NCBI GenBank assembly: GCA_034008185.1
Contig: CM067082.1
Coordinates: 8,912,984 to 8,976,983, forward strand
DNA length: 64,000 bases
From: Gorsachius magnificus
Lineage: Eukaryota; Chordata; Aves; Pelecaniformes; Ardeidae
Direction: 5' to 3'
Shown here piece after piece: positions 9,171 through 23,483 of this stretch. Position numbers and translations under genes: made by a program. The notes beneath the pieces were generated by a model, which did no database searches, was not told the DNA's origin, and saw nothing but the letters and a program-made list of their open reading frames with translations. Positions within the stretch are counted from its first letter, which is position 1, and each line of letters opens with the position of its first letter.

Positions 9171-12100
9171 GGGTTACTCTGTTAGAGGGAAGAAAGCAGG
9201 CTGGCTCTCTTTGGTACCGGCTCGCACATTTCTGCATGCAGAATTAATTTCCAGTGGAGTATAAATAACTAATCTTCGAGGTCAGCAGTTTGGTTGTTAG
9301 GTGTGTGTTTATTACACTTGATATATTTGCCTCGATAGCAAACATATATCCCAGGTCCTTACTGTGATTGATTTTAGTCTTGGCATAAATGAAAACAAAC
9401 CGGTAAAAAAAAAAAAAAAAAAAAAAAAGCCTTAATGCATATTTACTTGTTTGAGACACATGAGATTTTTCAACTCTTTGTAACGGTTGGGCTTGTATGT
9501 ATCCAATACACTGAAGTAACTCATTGTATATGTAAGTCTGAATTATATATTTGCCTGCTGGGCACACATGCTAAAGGAAAAACCTCCCTAATTATGGATC
9601 TTTCAGAGAGATTGGAAGGGTGACAAAGCCCTTGTAATCTTTTGGGTCAATTTTCATAAGCTCTAAAAGCTCTCTTTGAAAAGGAAATTAAATTTCAGTG
9701 TGGAAAAGGGACAGGAAATTCAAGGATATATATAAAAAAAAGTCTCTCTTCTACTTTGATCCTGTCCTCAGGAGTTCATTTATGTTGGTGCTCTTCAGCA
9801 ACATAAGTTAAAATGAAGAGTTGCCTTTAACCGGAGTCTGCCTGCCTCTTGGCAGTTCGGAAGATACTCAATTAGCAGCGCACTCCTCCTGTATATTGTT
9901 TACAGGGCTTTAGCTGGAGGGGTGGCTCTGTGTGAAGCATCTGCTTTAAAATATTTGGATCGCTACATCCACAGCGTCCCGCGTGATCCATGCCAGCCAG
10001 TGCCTTCTGCAGCCGGTATGTTCACCCCTCCTCAATATTTACAGCTCGATCCAAAGCTGGTGGTGCTCTGCCTGTTGTTCATAACCCCGCAACAGAGCTG
10101 CTCGCATGTTAGAAGGAGTTGGGGTTGGTCCTGGGACATTTTCCCACTTTTGGCAATGGCACCATGGTTATCTGCGGGGCACGGCTGTGCTCGAGGTCCT
10201 GCCTGGGCTCATCTGGGAACCTGACAGTTTTTAATCTCTTTGAACACATGTTCATGTGGTGGCCAGGGGTGGAAGAGGGAATGATTGAGTGTGACTAACA
10301 AAGGTGGATTTGTTAATTAGCTAAAGGCACTTGTTTTCTTGATTTTCCTGGAAGCAACAAAAACCCCAGCGTCGGTCTATGGTGAACTTGGTGCTCTGTT
10401 CCTCTGCCAATTTCTCACTTCATTTACCCTGTTTCGGGGCTGCTGTAGGGGTAACATTTCAGCGGCAGCAGGTTTAAATCCTGTGCCTCAACAAAGTCCC
10501 AGTCTACGGTCCTGCCAAACCAGCTTTAAAGCTACCATAAGACTTTTAAAGTGCACTTCTGCCTGATACACGCTTATTTTACCTTTCTGCTAGTAGGATG
10601 TGGGAGCATAGTCCATGAAAGAGCAAAAGAAGAGGAAAAATCCCATTCCTTACTCTTTTGGCTGCTCACTTGGTGCACGGTCTGACTGTGCAGTGCAGAC
10701 AGCGAGTTGCCCTGTTTGTATGAATTTTTCACACATCCTGGCCAGAAATGAACTTGCAGCCTTGTTTGCAGTTTTTCTTCCACGCTGGATGATGTCCATA
10801 ACGGTGACGGCATCTCACCGGAGGAAGGTAGCTTTTAAAACTAAACATCATTTTCTGTAAGACTTTGTATCTGATTATCAGTTTGCTTTTTTTGTTTACA
10901 TAAAAGTGGGAGTAATTTGAGGGGAAATTAGGGTCACGCAGATGGCAGTTCCATCTTCTGGGTTATCATCTTTTATGCCAAGTGCATTGCAAATGCTGCT
11001 GTTAAATGATAGTGGTAATACGTTTTTATTAGGAGCTTCTTCTGGAAGTATTTTCAAAAGTGTGGTGAAAGCAGAAAGGTGCTTTAAACAGCAAAGGAGT
11101 AAGAGCAAATCCAGCTCCACAGTAAATTTCGAGTGCTGTTAATCCCACCACCTGGTGGAGCACAGGCTGAGGGAACTCTGCGTAAGGATGCATTTTTTTC
11201 TTGTTTCAACACTGTCAGATGCTGCATGTACACTTTTTTAACTTTTTTCTTTCTCATACCAGACTTCATTAATTTTCTATATTTTCTATACATGCTATAC
11301 TTTGCAGAAGGCAGCATAAGACTATGAGTGTCTCATCTGAAACAGCACTCCTCTGTGTACATGAACCAGTGAAGTAGGAGACAAATTCCTTCCTTCCTGT
11401 CCTTGTCCTTCCCTTGCAGCACACTTTTTTTTTTTTTTTTCTTCCTCAAAAGCAATATGATGCTGGCGTAGAGCGTGACTGTAACCTGGGCATCCAGAAG
11501 CTATTTGTTTTCACCTAGGAGCGCTTTTTAAGTGGAAGAATTATTTTTAATAGCCAGCCCCTCTTCCAAGATATTCTGATGAAACCTTTCAGTGCAAACT
11601 CTGTTAGCTTTGGACTAATAATTTTGATATGAAAAGTACTATAAAATATTTGCTGAACAGCCTGTGTACAATCAAGCTTGCAAGGAGAAGAGGAGCAGCT
11701 GCATTTTTGACTGATCGGAGATTATTGATACAGGTTTTAACCTATATCATGGGTGTGAGTTCCACTGGATAAGGCAAAGTGTGGCAGAGATACTTCTGCC
11801 CCTCTCTGAAGTTCACACCCCCACCTGAATGCATCCAACCCTGTCTGTCATGTTTATGTTATGCCTGTTAGCTGCTAAATGAAAATCTGAGTAAGTCAGA
11901 GGTATGCAAGCCAAAAATAACTTTAGGTCTATCTGTCAGCTAACACCTCAATGGAATTACTTCTAGCAGAGGGAAACTTTCTTGTCCCATACAGATGTTT
12001 TCTGAGAACTATGACTAATATAAGAGATGCAAACTCGCAGACAGAGTGCTGTTGTGTTTGTATTGCTCTCGAGTCCTGGCAGGCAAGGTGTGCCTGGTCC

Positions 12101-15100
12101 CACCACTGAGGTGGATAAATGTCTTTGCAGCCCATTCAGAGCAGGTCCGCATCCTTCTCTGGGCTGGTGTTTGAAGATGGATTCGACTCGTCACCCAGTA
12201 GGTATCTGCTCTGTATCGCCCAACAGGTGTCTGCTCCGGGGAGCTGTGAATCCCGAACCAGGCTTCAGGGATCTTTGCTTCTTAACCACAATCACTTAGT
12301 GCCATTTCAACTGCCCTGAACCGTCTGTCCTGGCCTTCTGGAGCTGATCCAGAGAGATGTGAGTCTCTGACTCCTTGTCTCATATTTGAGACTCCAGGAA
12401 GGTGGCTTTGACATCTAGGGCATCTCCAGTGGCATCTGAAACCTGTGTTTGGCAACTGAATTGACCCTGTGGGAGCTGGATGTGCTTTCTAGGCACTAAT
12501 CTTTAACCTTAGCTAACATTACCAACAGCAGGGACCTCTAATTAGGAGGTAAGTTCGTTAGAGAGGAGTTGTCTCCTACCTCATGCGACTCCTCTTGCTC
12601 TGGGCCACCCTGGCACTCATGAACAGCAGCCACAGAGGAGCTGCCGTCACCCTTCTGGTCACCTTTCCCTCTCTTATCCCAGCTTCCTCTTTACACTGGT
12701 GCATCCCATGCTCTGGTCTGTATGTAGCAAACTCAAGTCACTTTGCAGAAAATGTCCTATAAGGCTTTGAAAAGCTCCTGCAAGTCAGGGCTGCACAATA
12801 CCCACAGCTGTGAAATTGCCGTGGAGTGTGCAAAATGGGGGGCCTTGGGGGACGGGGAGCTCTTTTTAAAAGAAACTCCCAATACCATCGGTAGAGGCTT
12901 GCTCTGAAGCGTGAGGTAAGATTAGGGATGTTGTCAATTGTAAAGACTGTAGTAATTGTTAAAATGCAATTCTGGGGGGAAAGGAGGGCAGAAAGCAATT
13001 TGTTCCTGGCTCTGCTGTGCTTTGAAGTGCTTTCGATTAAGTTGCTTCATCTGGACTGACGTGTGTGTCCTTCCTCTGGGAGAAGATGACTTGTGCCCTG
13101 CGTACAAGGTGACAAAGCCTTTGGGCAGAGAGGGGGGGTGTATTATTTCAGGAAATCTCCAAACCTTGTAAAAGCAAAGCCGTTTCTGTCAGCTGATGGC
13201 GAGGTATCGCAGAGTGCAAAAGAGGCACAACGTAAATGGTCGAACCCTGTGTCTGGTAACAAATATTTGAAGTGTAGCTCTCTTGCTCTGGGGACATCAT
13301 CTCAATAAGGCTTTTGTTTTTTGTAGTAGCTTTTCCATGTCTTTGGAAGTCCTTTCTCCCAGCAGTAGTTTTTGATGCAGGTTCAGCCCTCCATAGCTTT
13401 CCGCCCTGAAAGGTTGGGGTGAAGGAGGAGTGAGTGGCTGTGGTCAGACCCCACGGTCCAAACATGACCTTCCCCACCTTGCTGGTGCCTGACACAGGAC
13501 TGCTGCTGGCATGGGGGTGACCACGCATACTCTGGGTACCCCTAAAACTCCACCGAGCCAGATCAGTCCTTATCCATCCCTGTGGATGATCGTTCTGCAG
13601 AGCAGTGAAGTTAAGGTATTAATTTGGATGCAATTTTAAAATGTCTCTGGACTAGATAATTGCTACTGACATTTTCCCAGGATCAGTGGATTTTTTTTTT
13701 TTTTTTTTGAACCGTGGTACACCAATACAAAGCAAAGGTTGTTCCTTTTAAAGGACACTACATTATTTCTGGAGGCTGGATCTTCAATCAATGACTTAAT
13801 CTTACATATCTGAAATGCTGTGTGTGCTGACACATCACAGTGCTGTACCAGCTCGACAAAGAAATCTAATTCTATCAGATCTGCCAGCTCAGTTAATGTG
13901 ACCCTGCTAGGGAAGCATAAGGTGTCACCTCTGGGTTTTTTAGGTAGGAATCAGGTTCCCTCTCTCCAGCTCAAATTCAATGCACACTACACATGCCCAG
14001 ATTTGGATGTTTGTTGTTTTGTTAGTTTTGTTTTGCTTTGTTTTTTTTAAGGTACATGCTTACAGCCTGGCATGCAAAGTCATAGATCAAATTGGAAGAT
14101 GTCATCTGAAAATTTGGGTGGAAACATACCAGTTGGAGTCCCACAGTCCTTTGTGATTAGTCTTTTAGCAGAGACCTGTGCTACTTCATCCTGAGACTTT
14201 TACAAAGCCATACGTAAAGAACATGGTATAGGGCTACCTGCAACTTGAATTGGAGCCAACCTTACAGCATTTGTCTCTCTTATGACACCCCACAGTGCAT
14301 CCGAAGCTGTCAGGGTGCAATAAGGGCATCCAAGCTTATATCTTAAATTCCTTTGGTGTGATGGGATATGGTGATGCCTTTTCCGTGACCTGCCCTTGGG
14401 CAGGCATACAGGCTGCAGCCTGTGTTAGTGTGAGACTTTAGCTGCTAACACGATTTGCTCCATGCACCTAATGCTTTCTCCTAGTAGATTTTGATTTAAA
14501 TCAGTTTGTGCAGATGATCTGACTTAGATTTTTTTTTTGGTGACAAAACTGAGAAAAATATTGTTTTACCCTGAATCAAAGCAAACCTTAATTAAACAAA
14601 GGCAGGTCAAGGTAAGTATGGTTTTGATCAAGTGAGGCATTCTTGCTTTTTTGTTTGCTCAACCTTAATTCCTTAGGTCCTTGCTAGAGGGGAACAAACT
14701 ATTTCCATGGCTCTCACCACTTCCCTTTCTCTTCCATGCTTTGTTCTCTGCATGCCAAGGTCAGAGCAAACCAAGACGTCTGGCAAGCTGAGGACACTTA
14801 AGCTTTGCATCTGAGGACAAGCGTGTGGTGGTGGTGGGAGGACACGCTTGTGGCTGAGAACCTGGAGTTGGCTTGGAGAGCTGAGCCCTGTCCCATCTCG
14901 GCTCTCTGCTCCAGTCTTGCCAGCTGTAAATGACAGTGTTTCGGTTTCCTGGAGGTTGAGTTCAGCCTGTAAAATGCGTGAAGGCTCCAGGAAAGGTATA
15001 AATGTTGCCCTTTTGACCAACAACTTGATTTTTGAATTAAATCTTCAATACATGGATGAAGAGCTTTAGGGGTGGGACACTGCCTTTAGCAATTCGCTGT

Positions 15101-18100
15101 CTGCCATTCCATTGAGATGTGCAGAAGCACTGCTGATGCAACAAAAATCACCTATACTTCTGCTTTGTCTATTACAGTGAGTAGTGCTGCAAGGATCATG
15201 CAGTTTGGTGCTTCTTCCATGTGGCTGTTGGTGCGCTGCTTTTGCTTGCCTGGTTCCTGAGCCCTTCCAGAGGAACATAAAGTGTCACTGACTCACTGTG
15301 GCTGTCGCAGCACATTTCCTGTGAATATTGCAAAAATACACAAAAATAGATATGCAAAATTAAAAACTGCTTCGGACCAAAAATGGTAGAGGAAAAGCCT
15401 GTATCGTGGTAGCAGGATGTGTGGAATAGCAGCAGCTAGCCAACTCTGTGATAAAACTGCGGGGATGCTGGAGCATAGCAGTCCTGCCATCTCAAATGGC
15501 CACTTCATTAGCTTGCTAGAGCAGTGAGATGTATGTGTAGCCTGGGAGACAACTCAATAAAGCAAACCCATTAGAAAGCATACTGATTACAGACAAACTT
15601 TGCCCCAGGCCACCGGCTTAGGTTTGATAGGAATTAAGTTTAAGTATATACATAGTTGTGTGCAATATTCAGGTGCTTTTTAGCCCTTTTGAGAAACTGG
15701 AAGTGTGTTGTTCACCTGTAGGGTATGTGCAGTATAAAATACTTGAGGACACGGGAAAGCTGTGATGCATATTCCAGACTCTATTTCCAGAGGAAAAATG
15801 GGGTGATTTATGTCTCTTACAAGTGGGAATTTCACTCAAGTTACGGGAAATAAATGTGATAGAAATGGAGACACCTACTTCTATATTTTTTTAATGGTCC
15901 TTTAAAATGATGGATGTTTTCAGAAAAAAAAAAAGAAATATGTGTTGATCAATACATATGTTGGTCCTCCAAGTGTTGCTGTGATTTGACATAATGCTCA
16001 CAATTCAGACACTTAAATTACACCAACCAGACTTAGGTGTAAATACCCCGTTAAGACACTGATTTGTGCCCTACCTGGGCTTGTCCTAAAGCACTATAAC
16101 TCTGGTGTGTAAAGCGGCCAATGCTTCAAACAGAAATAAGCCTCGAGCAGCCACGTAAGTGGTCGTGAGGCTGAAGAGTGAGGGAACAGGAGATGGATGC
16201 TGGCTGTTGAAAAAATACAAGGTTGTTAAAAAATACGAGGTGATACAGTAATTGCAGAAGTGGTTAAAACATTTGCTAGTAGCCATGAAACAAAGGAGTT
16301 CAGAATAAGTTGCCTCTCTGCAAGGCAAGAGTCTCCTGTCGATACCAAGTTGAGCGTACTTATCAGCAGAGGATGTTGCTACGTAACTGCAGTTCATTTT
16401 GGGGTATTTTTATTAGGGGAAAAACGGGAGGTTTGGATGGAAAAGAACTAATAGGTTAGAATTACCATCCCGGCACGTTCGGAGAGGGATGTCTTGCTTT
16501 CACACAGCACTGGAAGAAGGTCTGACCTGCCGCTGGCGGAGGAAAGGGGCTCATTTGTTGTGCTTTGTTTCTGCTGGCTTAAAAGGAGGACAGGTACTTT
16601 TTCCTTTACCTGTAAAGGCTCTGGATGAAGAATGCTATTTAAAGCTAAATTTTTACCAGATTAAGCCAGAAGTGCTCAGTGCAGTCACTCCCTCTTGTTT
16701 CTTGGAGCAGGGCTTCCCCTACCTAGTGTAGATAGCAGCCCTTTGTCCCTGTGCCTTAAAATACCTAAGTCCTGTCTGTGGGGACTGTCCTCAGGCTAAT
16801 TGACAAACAGTCCTAAGAAATTTGCTATTATTTTGGAAAAAGGGCAGTTGTCCTGTGGGAATAAGCCTGACCAAAAGTTAGATGTTAGTGCAGCAGAAAG
16901 CAATCCATAGATCCTCCTCAGGCAAGTTGTCATGGACCCACACATCCCAGTTTTCTTCTTTTGTCTGTGTGTGAATTTCTTAGAGAAGCTTTGCTCAAAA
17001 TGTAATTTCCCTGATTCAGCTTACCACACGTAAACTTAAAGGTTCTCTGTATTTTATGAAAAAAACCCCAAAACCCAAACCCCCAGCACAGTTTCATTTT
17101 GGAAAACTGCATTTCATCAAGGTGTGACTCTCCCCTGAGGTTGTTCTCAGAGCCACTAACCACACTTTTGGCACATCTCTGAAATTGGAAAATAATATTA
17201 TGAATCTGGCTGTTGTCTGCCAGTAAAAATTCTCTGCACTTACCACCTTGCTTGGAAATTTACTGGCTGTGACACACAGAAGATATCGGTGTGTGTCCTC
17301 AGTGAGGAACTTCTCATGGAACAGACTGGAGGTGGAACAAGAGATCCTAAGCCAACCCGCTGCTCTTCCTATGGGAGTTTCAGGCTTGCTTGGCAGCGGT
17401 GAGTGCAAACACCAAGGGTGGGATTACCAAGGTGGCGTGTAACCCTTCCCACTCTTGGAAGAAACCATCTGGCTTTCCAAGACAGCTCTTCCATAGGTAG
17501 AACTTGGTGCCATTGAAACTGGTGCTGCCCATTCCTGCTCTGCTGACATCCTCCTCGCTTAGATTGTGAAATGTGGCATTCGACCATCGGTGCCCGAGAG
17601 TCAAGTTAAGGGTAAAACCGGGTGCGACTTGCTCGTTTTGAAAAGCATCTCCTTCACAGTCCCTCACCTCTGCAAAGGGAACCGTTCCAAATTTGTCAAA
17701 GCCTGGATGCCTTTTTTTCCTTTTGTATCTAATCAGGTTTCATTTGACAAGTGTAGCTCTTAGAGACGGAAATTCTGTTATTAGGGCACTGACACTTTTC
17801 TGAATATTAAAAACCCTCTTGCTTTTATAGCTGTCAGAATCAATCTTTCCGATCTCCCTTTCCAGCTGCCATGCTCTCTTCTGAGCTGATTGCTACTCCT
17901 GAGCAGGTACGTGGCAGTATCACTTTGGCTGGCACCAACAATATTGACTTCCAAGGAAATTAAGGTGATTCCGCATCTCGGACCAAGTGCTGTGGTTTTT
18001 TTTTTTAATCTTCTCTTCCATCAGTAACAAATGCTGCATGACGGTTTCACCTTTCTCCAAGAGAGAATAGGGTCGTGCACAGTAACCTTGAGTATAGACT

Positions 18101-21100
18101 TGTCATATCTAATGAGCTCATTAGGGCTTGATCTGCTCATTACCTGGAGACTGTTGAAGGCAAGACCAAAATATCTCAGGGAGACAGAGTGGGTAGCATG
18201 CTTCCCTCTGAGTCAGCACAGGAATATTGCTCAACACATGTGTTCGAATCAATTGCTGTAGCTGTCGTCTGCTTAATGAGACTTACAAAGCTTGTGACTT
18301 CTCGTAATCTTTAAAACACATGGCAATTCTATGGTTTCCTTACCCAAAACCAACAGGACTCTCTTCAATCTGTATAGCACATCACTCTTCAAGAGCCCAG
18401 CTGAAGGTGAAGAAAGATAAAATTTTCTTACAAATTTACCCTCCCTAAAGAAAATCCTTCCATAGGTGTGACAGCCCACTTATAGCTCCTATTGAATTTC
18501 AACTTCCTGTCCAAAGTTCTTGGGACATGAGATTGTTACAAAACTGGTTTTTTTCCTCAAAGGCCACAGGTGAAGGGATCCTTGTCAACAGCACACGGTA
18601 AAAGATTTCAAATCTGATGAATGAACTTCAAGGCATGCAGTGGGAACCTGCAGAGTGACTTGGGTGTTGGAAGAGGTTTGGGGTTTTTGGCAGGCCAGGG
18701 AGGTGCAGAATAAAGAAACACAGTTGGCATCTAGAATTAAAGGTGTCCTTCAGCCTGCTCAGTAGGCTATTTTGGGAGGCATAAATGATGTAAGCTGAGA
18801 GACTAAACTACTCCACATCAGATGAATATAGTATTTATGCAGGCCCATGATATCCTTCTCAGCAGGTAAATTCATAGTTCCCCATCACTTCTGAGATTTG
18901 TATCCTGATCTAAATAGAATGGACATTTACATCTCCTCTTCCACCACAATTCTCTCGGTGCACACTCCGACTGGTGTGTTAGCAGGGGTGTACCACAAGC
19001 ACAATGAATGGCAAAACCTGTATCCTCTGGGTATAGTTGTGCAGTGGTGCATGGTTTGATCAAGGTTTTTGATCTTCCCTAAAAATAAGCAAGGCCCTCA
19101 CTGGCATGTTTGTCTTTTTATTGCCTGACCCTTCAAAGGAGATGATTGCAGGGGAAGGATACAAGTGACTTTCAGATGACATTTCATTTATTCATAGCAA
19201 TGCTGGAATTCCTGTTAAGATGCTTCCTAAGGAAGTTACGTGCATCTGGAAAAAGCTCTGCTTATGTTTCTCTTTGATGTATGCCCAGAACTAGACACAG
19301 ATGCTGTAAATCAAAGTAATTAAATGTGTTGGTTTCTTGTAAAAGATGGTTACTGCAGTTCATTTCATGGTTCGGGGGTCAGGAGGGATCTTTAAACACA
19401 ACTTTGCGCTGCCTGTGTAATTTGAATTTTTTTTTTTTTTTAATTGCAAGGCTTATTTAACAACCTTGTAGGCAAAAGTATTTTGCGATGACAAACATCT
19501 TCTGTTGGGTGTTATCAGCAGCACTTCCTTTGCTCCTCAGTTCAGGGTGCTTAGGCAGAATGGGAGAGGGACATGCTGGAGGAGAATCATTTTGTACTTA
19601 GCAGAATTAGAATAAACCCAGCAAGCACATGGTTTGTGCTTAATTCCAAGAGCCTGAACCTGATCTCACTCCTACTAATCTCTAAAGGGATTATTCCTGA
19701 TTTATACCATGCTGAATGAAATCAGAATCTGGCCCTGAAAGCCTATTTGTACTTTAGACATTGTCTCAAGGTAGCTGAGCTGCAAATGTGAAAAAGACGC
19801 TTGGTTAGCGCAGGTTAATTGTTTAAATTTGTCAAGCTAAGTGGACTATAGATTGTTTAGTGAGGTTTATTTTAAACTACAGACTCTTTATACAGGAAAC
19901 TGTATTGCGAAAACTCAGGCTAGAATCCATTCACCTCTATCGGACTAGTAAGAGATGTACCCCTTTGGTACAACACAGTGCTCTTTATTTGCATAGTACC
20001 TTTCGTCTGAGCATATTAAATAACTACTTCATTGCAATTCTGAAAGCTGTTCAGCCAGACAAGTCTCTTTAATGACCTGCAGTGACTCTACTTGTTAGCA
20101 GTGAAGTAAAAATAAGCTAATACACCAGGTCTCTGGTCCTGAGTGACATCTGTAAGAAAAGGTCTGCAGCCTAGATCAGGATGAAGCCGTTAGCTGAAAG
20201 TACTGGGATTTCTGGAATAAGGACTATGGCACAGCTATCTGCTGTGCAGAAAATTGATCTTTATTAGCACAAGTTCAGCTAGCGTTCACTGAGACAAGTA
20301 CCAAAGGCAAAGGTACATTTTTGTGGTGGGAAAGCACAGGTTGCTTTTAGAGCATCATGGCCAATTCCTTTACAGCCCCAAATTGAATTGATATTCTTTT
20401 TGTTTACATATTGGTTGTCTACATGCTCATTTTTAAGGCTGTGTTTATATCATACCTGTCTGTATTGTGGTAAAAGCAAAGTGGAATACACCTTTGTACG
20501 CTGGTTCCTTCAGGATCTCTAAAGGAAGCTAGTATGTTATTATATACCCATGCATATTCTCAGATGAACAAGTCACATTTGTCATTGCTGCAAAGCACAG
20601 TTTTGGTCCAGTGACATACTTGCACAGCATTTGAACTACCTAAACGCAGCCATATAATGTCAAGGAACAAGATGGATGGCCTCATGTGATGGCCTGCCTT
20701 ATTCCCTTTGCAAATTTTATTCTTGAATTCTGTTGTCAGCTTTGTTTTCCCAATAACTGTCTCTTTGCTATGACTATTTGAGATGCTCCAAGCTCTAAAC
20801 TGCAGTAGTGCTATAAAGCAATCAGGGTCGTTAATATTTATAAATGCTAAAAGCATGGGGGACATGAGTGACTGAATCAAATGTCTTAATTGCTGTCTTT
20901 GGGAAGAGATAGCAAATGACTGTCTCAGCAGACTAGCAGTGTTTATTCACAAAGGGAAATGACGAGGCTCCTACTAGGTTGTTTAGATGACCGTGGAAGG
21001 TCCTGTGTTTATGGGCCATAGGATACCTACAGCCCATAATTCACCCAGCATAGTGAAAAACCAATGATTTCTGGGACACTTGTCCAAAAGGCACAGTATA

Positions 21101-21604
21101 GAAAGATTTTAGCCAGACTGGTTCAGTTATCCCATACAAACATCTGCTCCTGCTGTGGAGCTGAGCCACCTTTTCCTGGCTGAAACGTGGCTATGATACC
21201 AAATATATTGAACCAAATTTGACATGCACAGCTGTTTGACTAGAGAATACCCTTAATTTTCTTTACAATGAGTAAGAAAATCTGCTGCTTCACCAAAGGC
21301 ATAATTTAGCTTTATTGCTAGTTGCTCCAAGTTGTTAGCCATGACTAATGTAAGCCCTACCTGTCTATCAGCAGAGACTGGAGGAGGTAATGACTGTATT
21401 CCTGGAGAAGAGACTTCATTGATTCAAACTGAAATAGCTGGTGAGCGATGCTCTGAGGAGTTGGCATTAAGAATAAAAACCTGGCAGGCTTTGCATAAGG
21501 AACCCAGAAAACCATGTCATGAACGGTCACTATTTTTTCTCTGTTTTCCAAAAAAAACCCATCATCGTTGACTTCACAGGTCCATGCTTCTCTACTTTTC
21601 TAAA
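9171..21604. other. Long non-coding stretch, probably intronic
   Basis: No coding exon, RNA gene or recognisable interspersed repeat was found in about 12.4 kb. Homopolymer runs occur at 9405-9428 (A24), about 11425-11440 (T), 13691-13708 (T) and 19426-19441 (T). Frames in both directions are short, overlap one another and lack splice context. If the island at 8.3-9.2 kb is the promoter of the ST3GAL1-type gene, this is the start of its first intron. Confidence 0.5.
9405..9428. repeat. Poly(A) run of 24
   Basis: A homopolymer following AACCGGT, about 250 bases beyond the CpG island. Its length is likely to vary. Confidence 0.8.
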
Positions 21605-22293
21605 TTCTTTGACAAAGATCTGCATGAGGGGATCAAGTGCACTCTCAGTAAGTTTACAGCTGACACCAAGCTGGGTAGGAGATCTGTTGATGTGCTTGAG
21701 GGTAGAAAGCCACTATAGAGGGACCTGGACAGGCTGGATCGATGGGCTGTGGCCAACTGTATGAGGTTCGACAAGGCCAAGTGCCAGGTCATGCACTTGG
21801 GTCACAACAACCCCATGTGACGCTACAGGCTTGGGGAAGAGTGGCTGGAAAGCTGCCTGGTGGAAAAGGACCTGGGGGTGTTTGTTGACAATGTGCCATT
21901 GAGAAAGACATTGAGATGCTGGAGTATGTCCGAAGAATGGCAACAAAGCTGGTGAGGGGTCTGGAGCACAAGTCTTATGAGGAGCAGCTGAAGGAACTGG
22001 GGTTGTTCAGCCTGGACAAAAGGAGGCTGAGGGGAGACCTTATCACCCTCTGCAACTACCTGAAATGTTTATGTTGGATATTAGGAAAAATTTCTTCACT
22101 GAAAGGGTTATCAAGTACTGGAACAGGCTGCTCAGGGAAGTGGTAGAGTCCCTACCCCTGGGGGTATTTAAAAGATGGATAGACGAGGTGCTTAGGGACA
22201 TGGTGTAGTGGTGAACTGGCAGTGTTATGTTTATGGTTGGACTCGACCCTAAGAATCTTTTCCAACGTAAATGATTCTATGATTCTATGATTC
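21605..22293 (+). mobile_element. CR1 LINE 3' fragment, internally deleted
   Basis: The left part (about 21626-21890) encodes the end of the CR1 reverse-transcriptase domain ([13 protein letters not shown], then [12 protein letters not shown] and GLGEEWLESCLVEKDLGV). A deletion near 21895-21915 removes the segment before [21 protein letters not shown] second deletion near 22064, about 100 bases by comparison with the copy at 1.9 kb, joins NYLK to the [13 protein letters not shown] region. The element ends in a perfect ATTCTATG-type tail (GATTCTATGATTCTATGATTC) at 22293. Its 3' UTR group matches the copies at 1.9 and 46.1 kb. It is a dead, 5'-truncated copy. Confidence 0.92.
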
Positions 22294-23300
22294 ACCTGAT
22301 ATAAACCAGAATAAGTGGCACAGCCACGTAAGTAAATGTGCAATTTAGTGGGGAATGAGACCTGGTTCACTCTGCACCGCTCAGCAAACCTCTCCCCTCC
22401 TGTGTCCTCTCCTCTGTGGCGATGTGTGCATCAACCTGGGTCTGCTTCATCAAAAAGGAGCGATGCTGGAGCTTCCTTTGGAGCTTTTGTCATTTCATTG
22501 AATCAAATTGCTCTAAAAATTCTATCCATCTATATCACCACTGTAGGGTAAGAGATGTTTTTGTCCGTATTTGTTTCTGCTCTCAGTTGGTCCCACTAAG
22601 GCTGTTGCCACAGCAGATATAGAGGTGGAGAAACTTCCAAATACACCATGTGCCAGGTACAAACTATACTGCCTTACCCAACTGGTTAATGTGGTTTAGC
22701 TGACACTTCTGTAATGTAGGAAAAGCTGCATAGTATTGGCCAGGCACTTCATAATTTTCTGGTATTTCTAAAATGGATGCCAGCACTTGGAAATATTGAG
22801 TAATTTTTAATTGAAGGGATATGATCAGTAGGTGATTAGTTTGTGAAGTGCCTTGGACGTATGCTGTGTTGTAGAGACAAGCCATCTGGAGTGAGCCCGT
22901 GGTTTAGCTTCTGTAATGAGTACCCACAGACTGCGATGCCAAAATGACCAGCTTTATTACATAGATGAAGATCTTGAGTAATTCAATTCATTTTCACAGA
23001 TCTAAATGAACTAAAATAGGAACATAATTTGGCCCAAAGTTTTAGTTTCATGCTCTTAATTATTAAGCCAGGTTCATCAATGCATATTCCAGTATCCTTA
23101 GTATAACCAGCCACTGCAAATCAGATTATTGAGTTCCTTCCTCTGCCTGCAGCTTTTACCAAATTTGCTGTGGCCAGGATTTCACCCTGTTTTGCCTGGA
23201 GCAGTGTGGCTCCCTTAGGTGTTTCTTGTATTTGCTGCTCCTCTAACCTGTAAGCATAGTCCCCTGCCTCTGATCTTGGGGGTAGGCTGGCAGTGTAGAA
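22294..23300. other. Non-coding stretch between two CR1 copies
   Basis: No gene or repeat was recognised in this 1 kb of AT-rich sequence. Confidence 0.5.
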
Positions 23301-23483
23301 GAATCATAGAATGCTTTGAGTTGGAAGGGACCTTTAGAGGTCATCTAGTCCAACCGCCCTGCAGTAAGCGGGGACTTCTTCAACTCAATCAGGCTGCTCA
23401 GAGCCCCATGCAACCTGACCTTGAAGGTTTCCAGGGATGGGGCATTACCACCTCTCTGGGCAACCTGTTGCAGCAGTACTGTC
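23301..23483 (-). mobile_element. CR1 3'-end fragment, minus strand
   Basis: GAATCATAGAATGCTTTGAG begins the reverse complement of a CR1 tail. It continues with GGAAGGGACCTTTAGAGGTC, CCCTGCAGTAAGCGGGGAC, and ends after CTCTGGGCAACCTGTTGCAG. Only the 3' UTR and the last part of ORF2 remain (about 180 bases). Confidence 0.9.

Noticed and set aside
18236..18255. GTGTTCGAATCA resembling a tRNA B box
   Set aside because: No A box, no acceptor stem and no cloverleaf can be formed around it.
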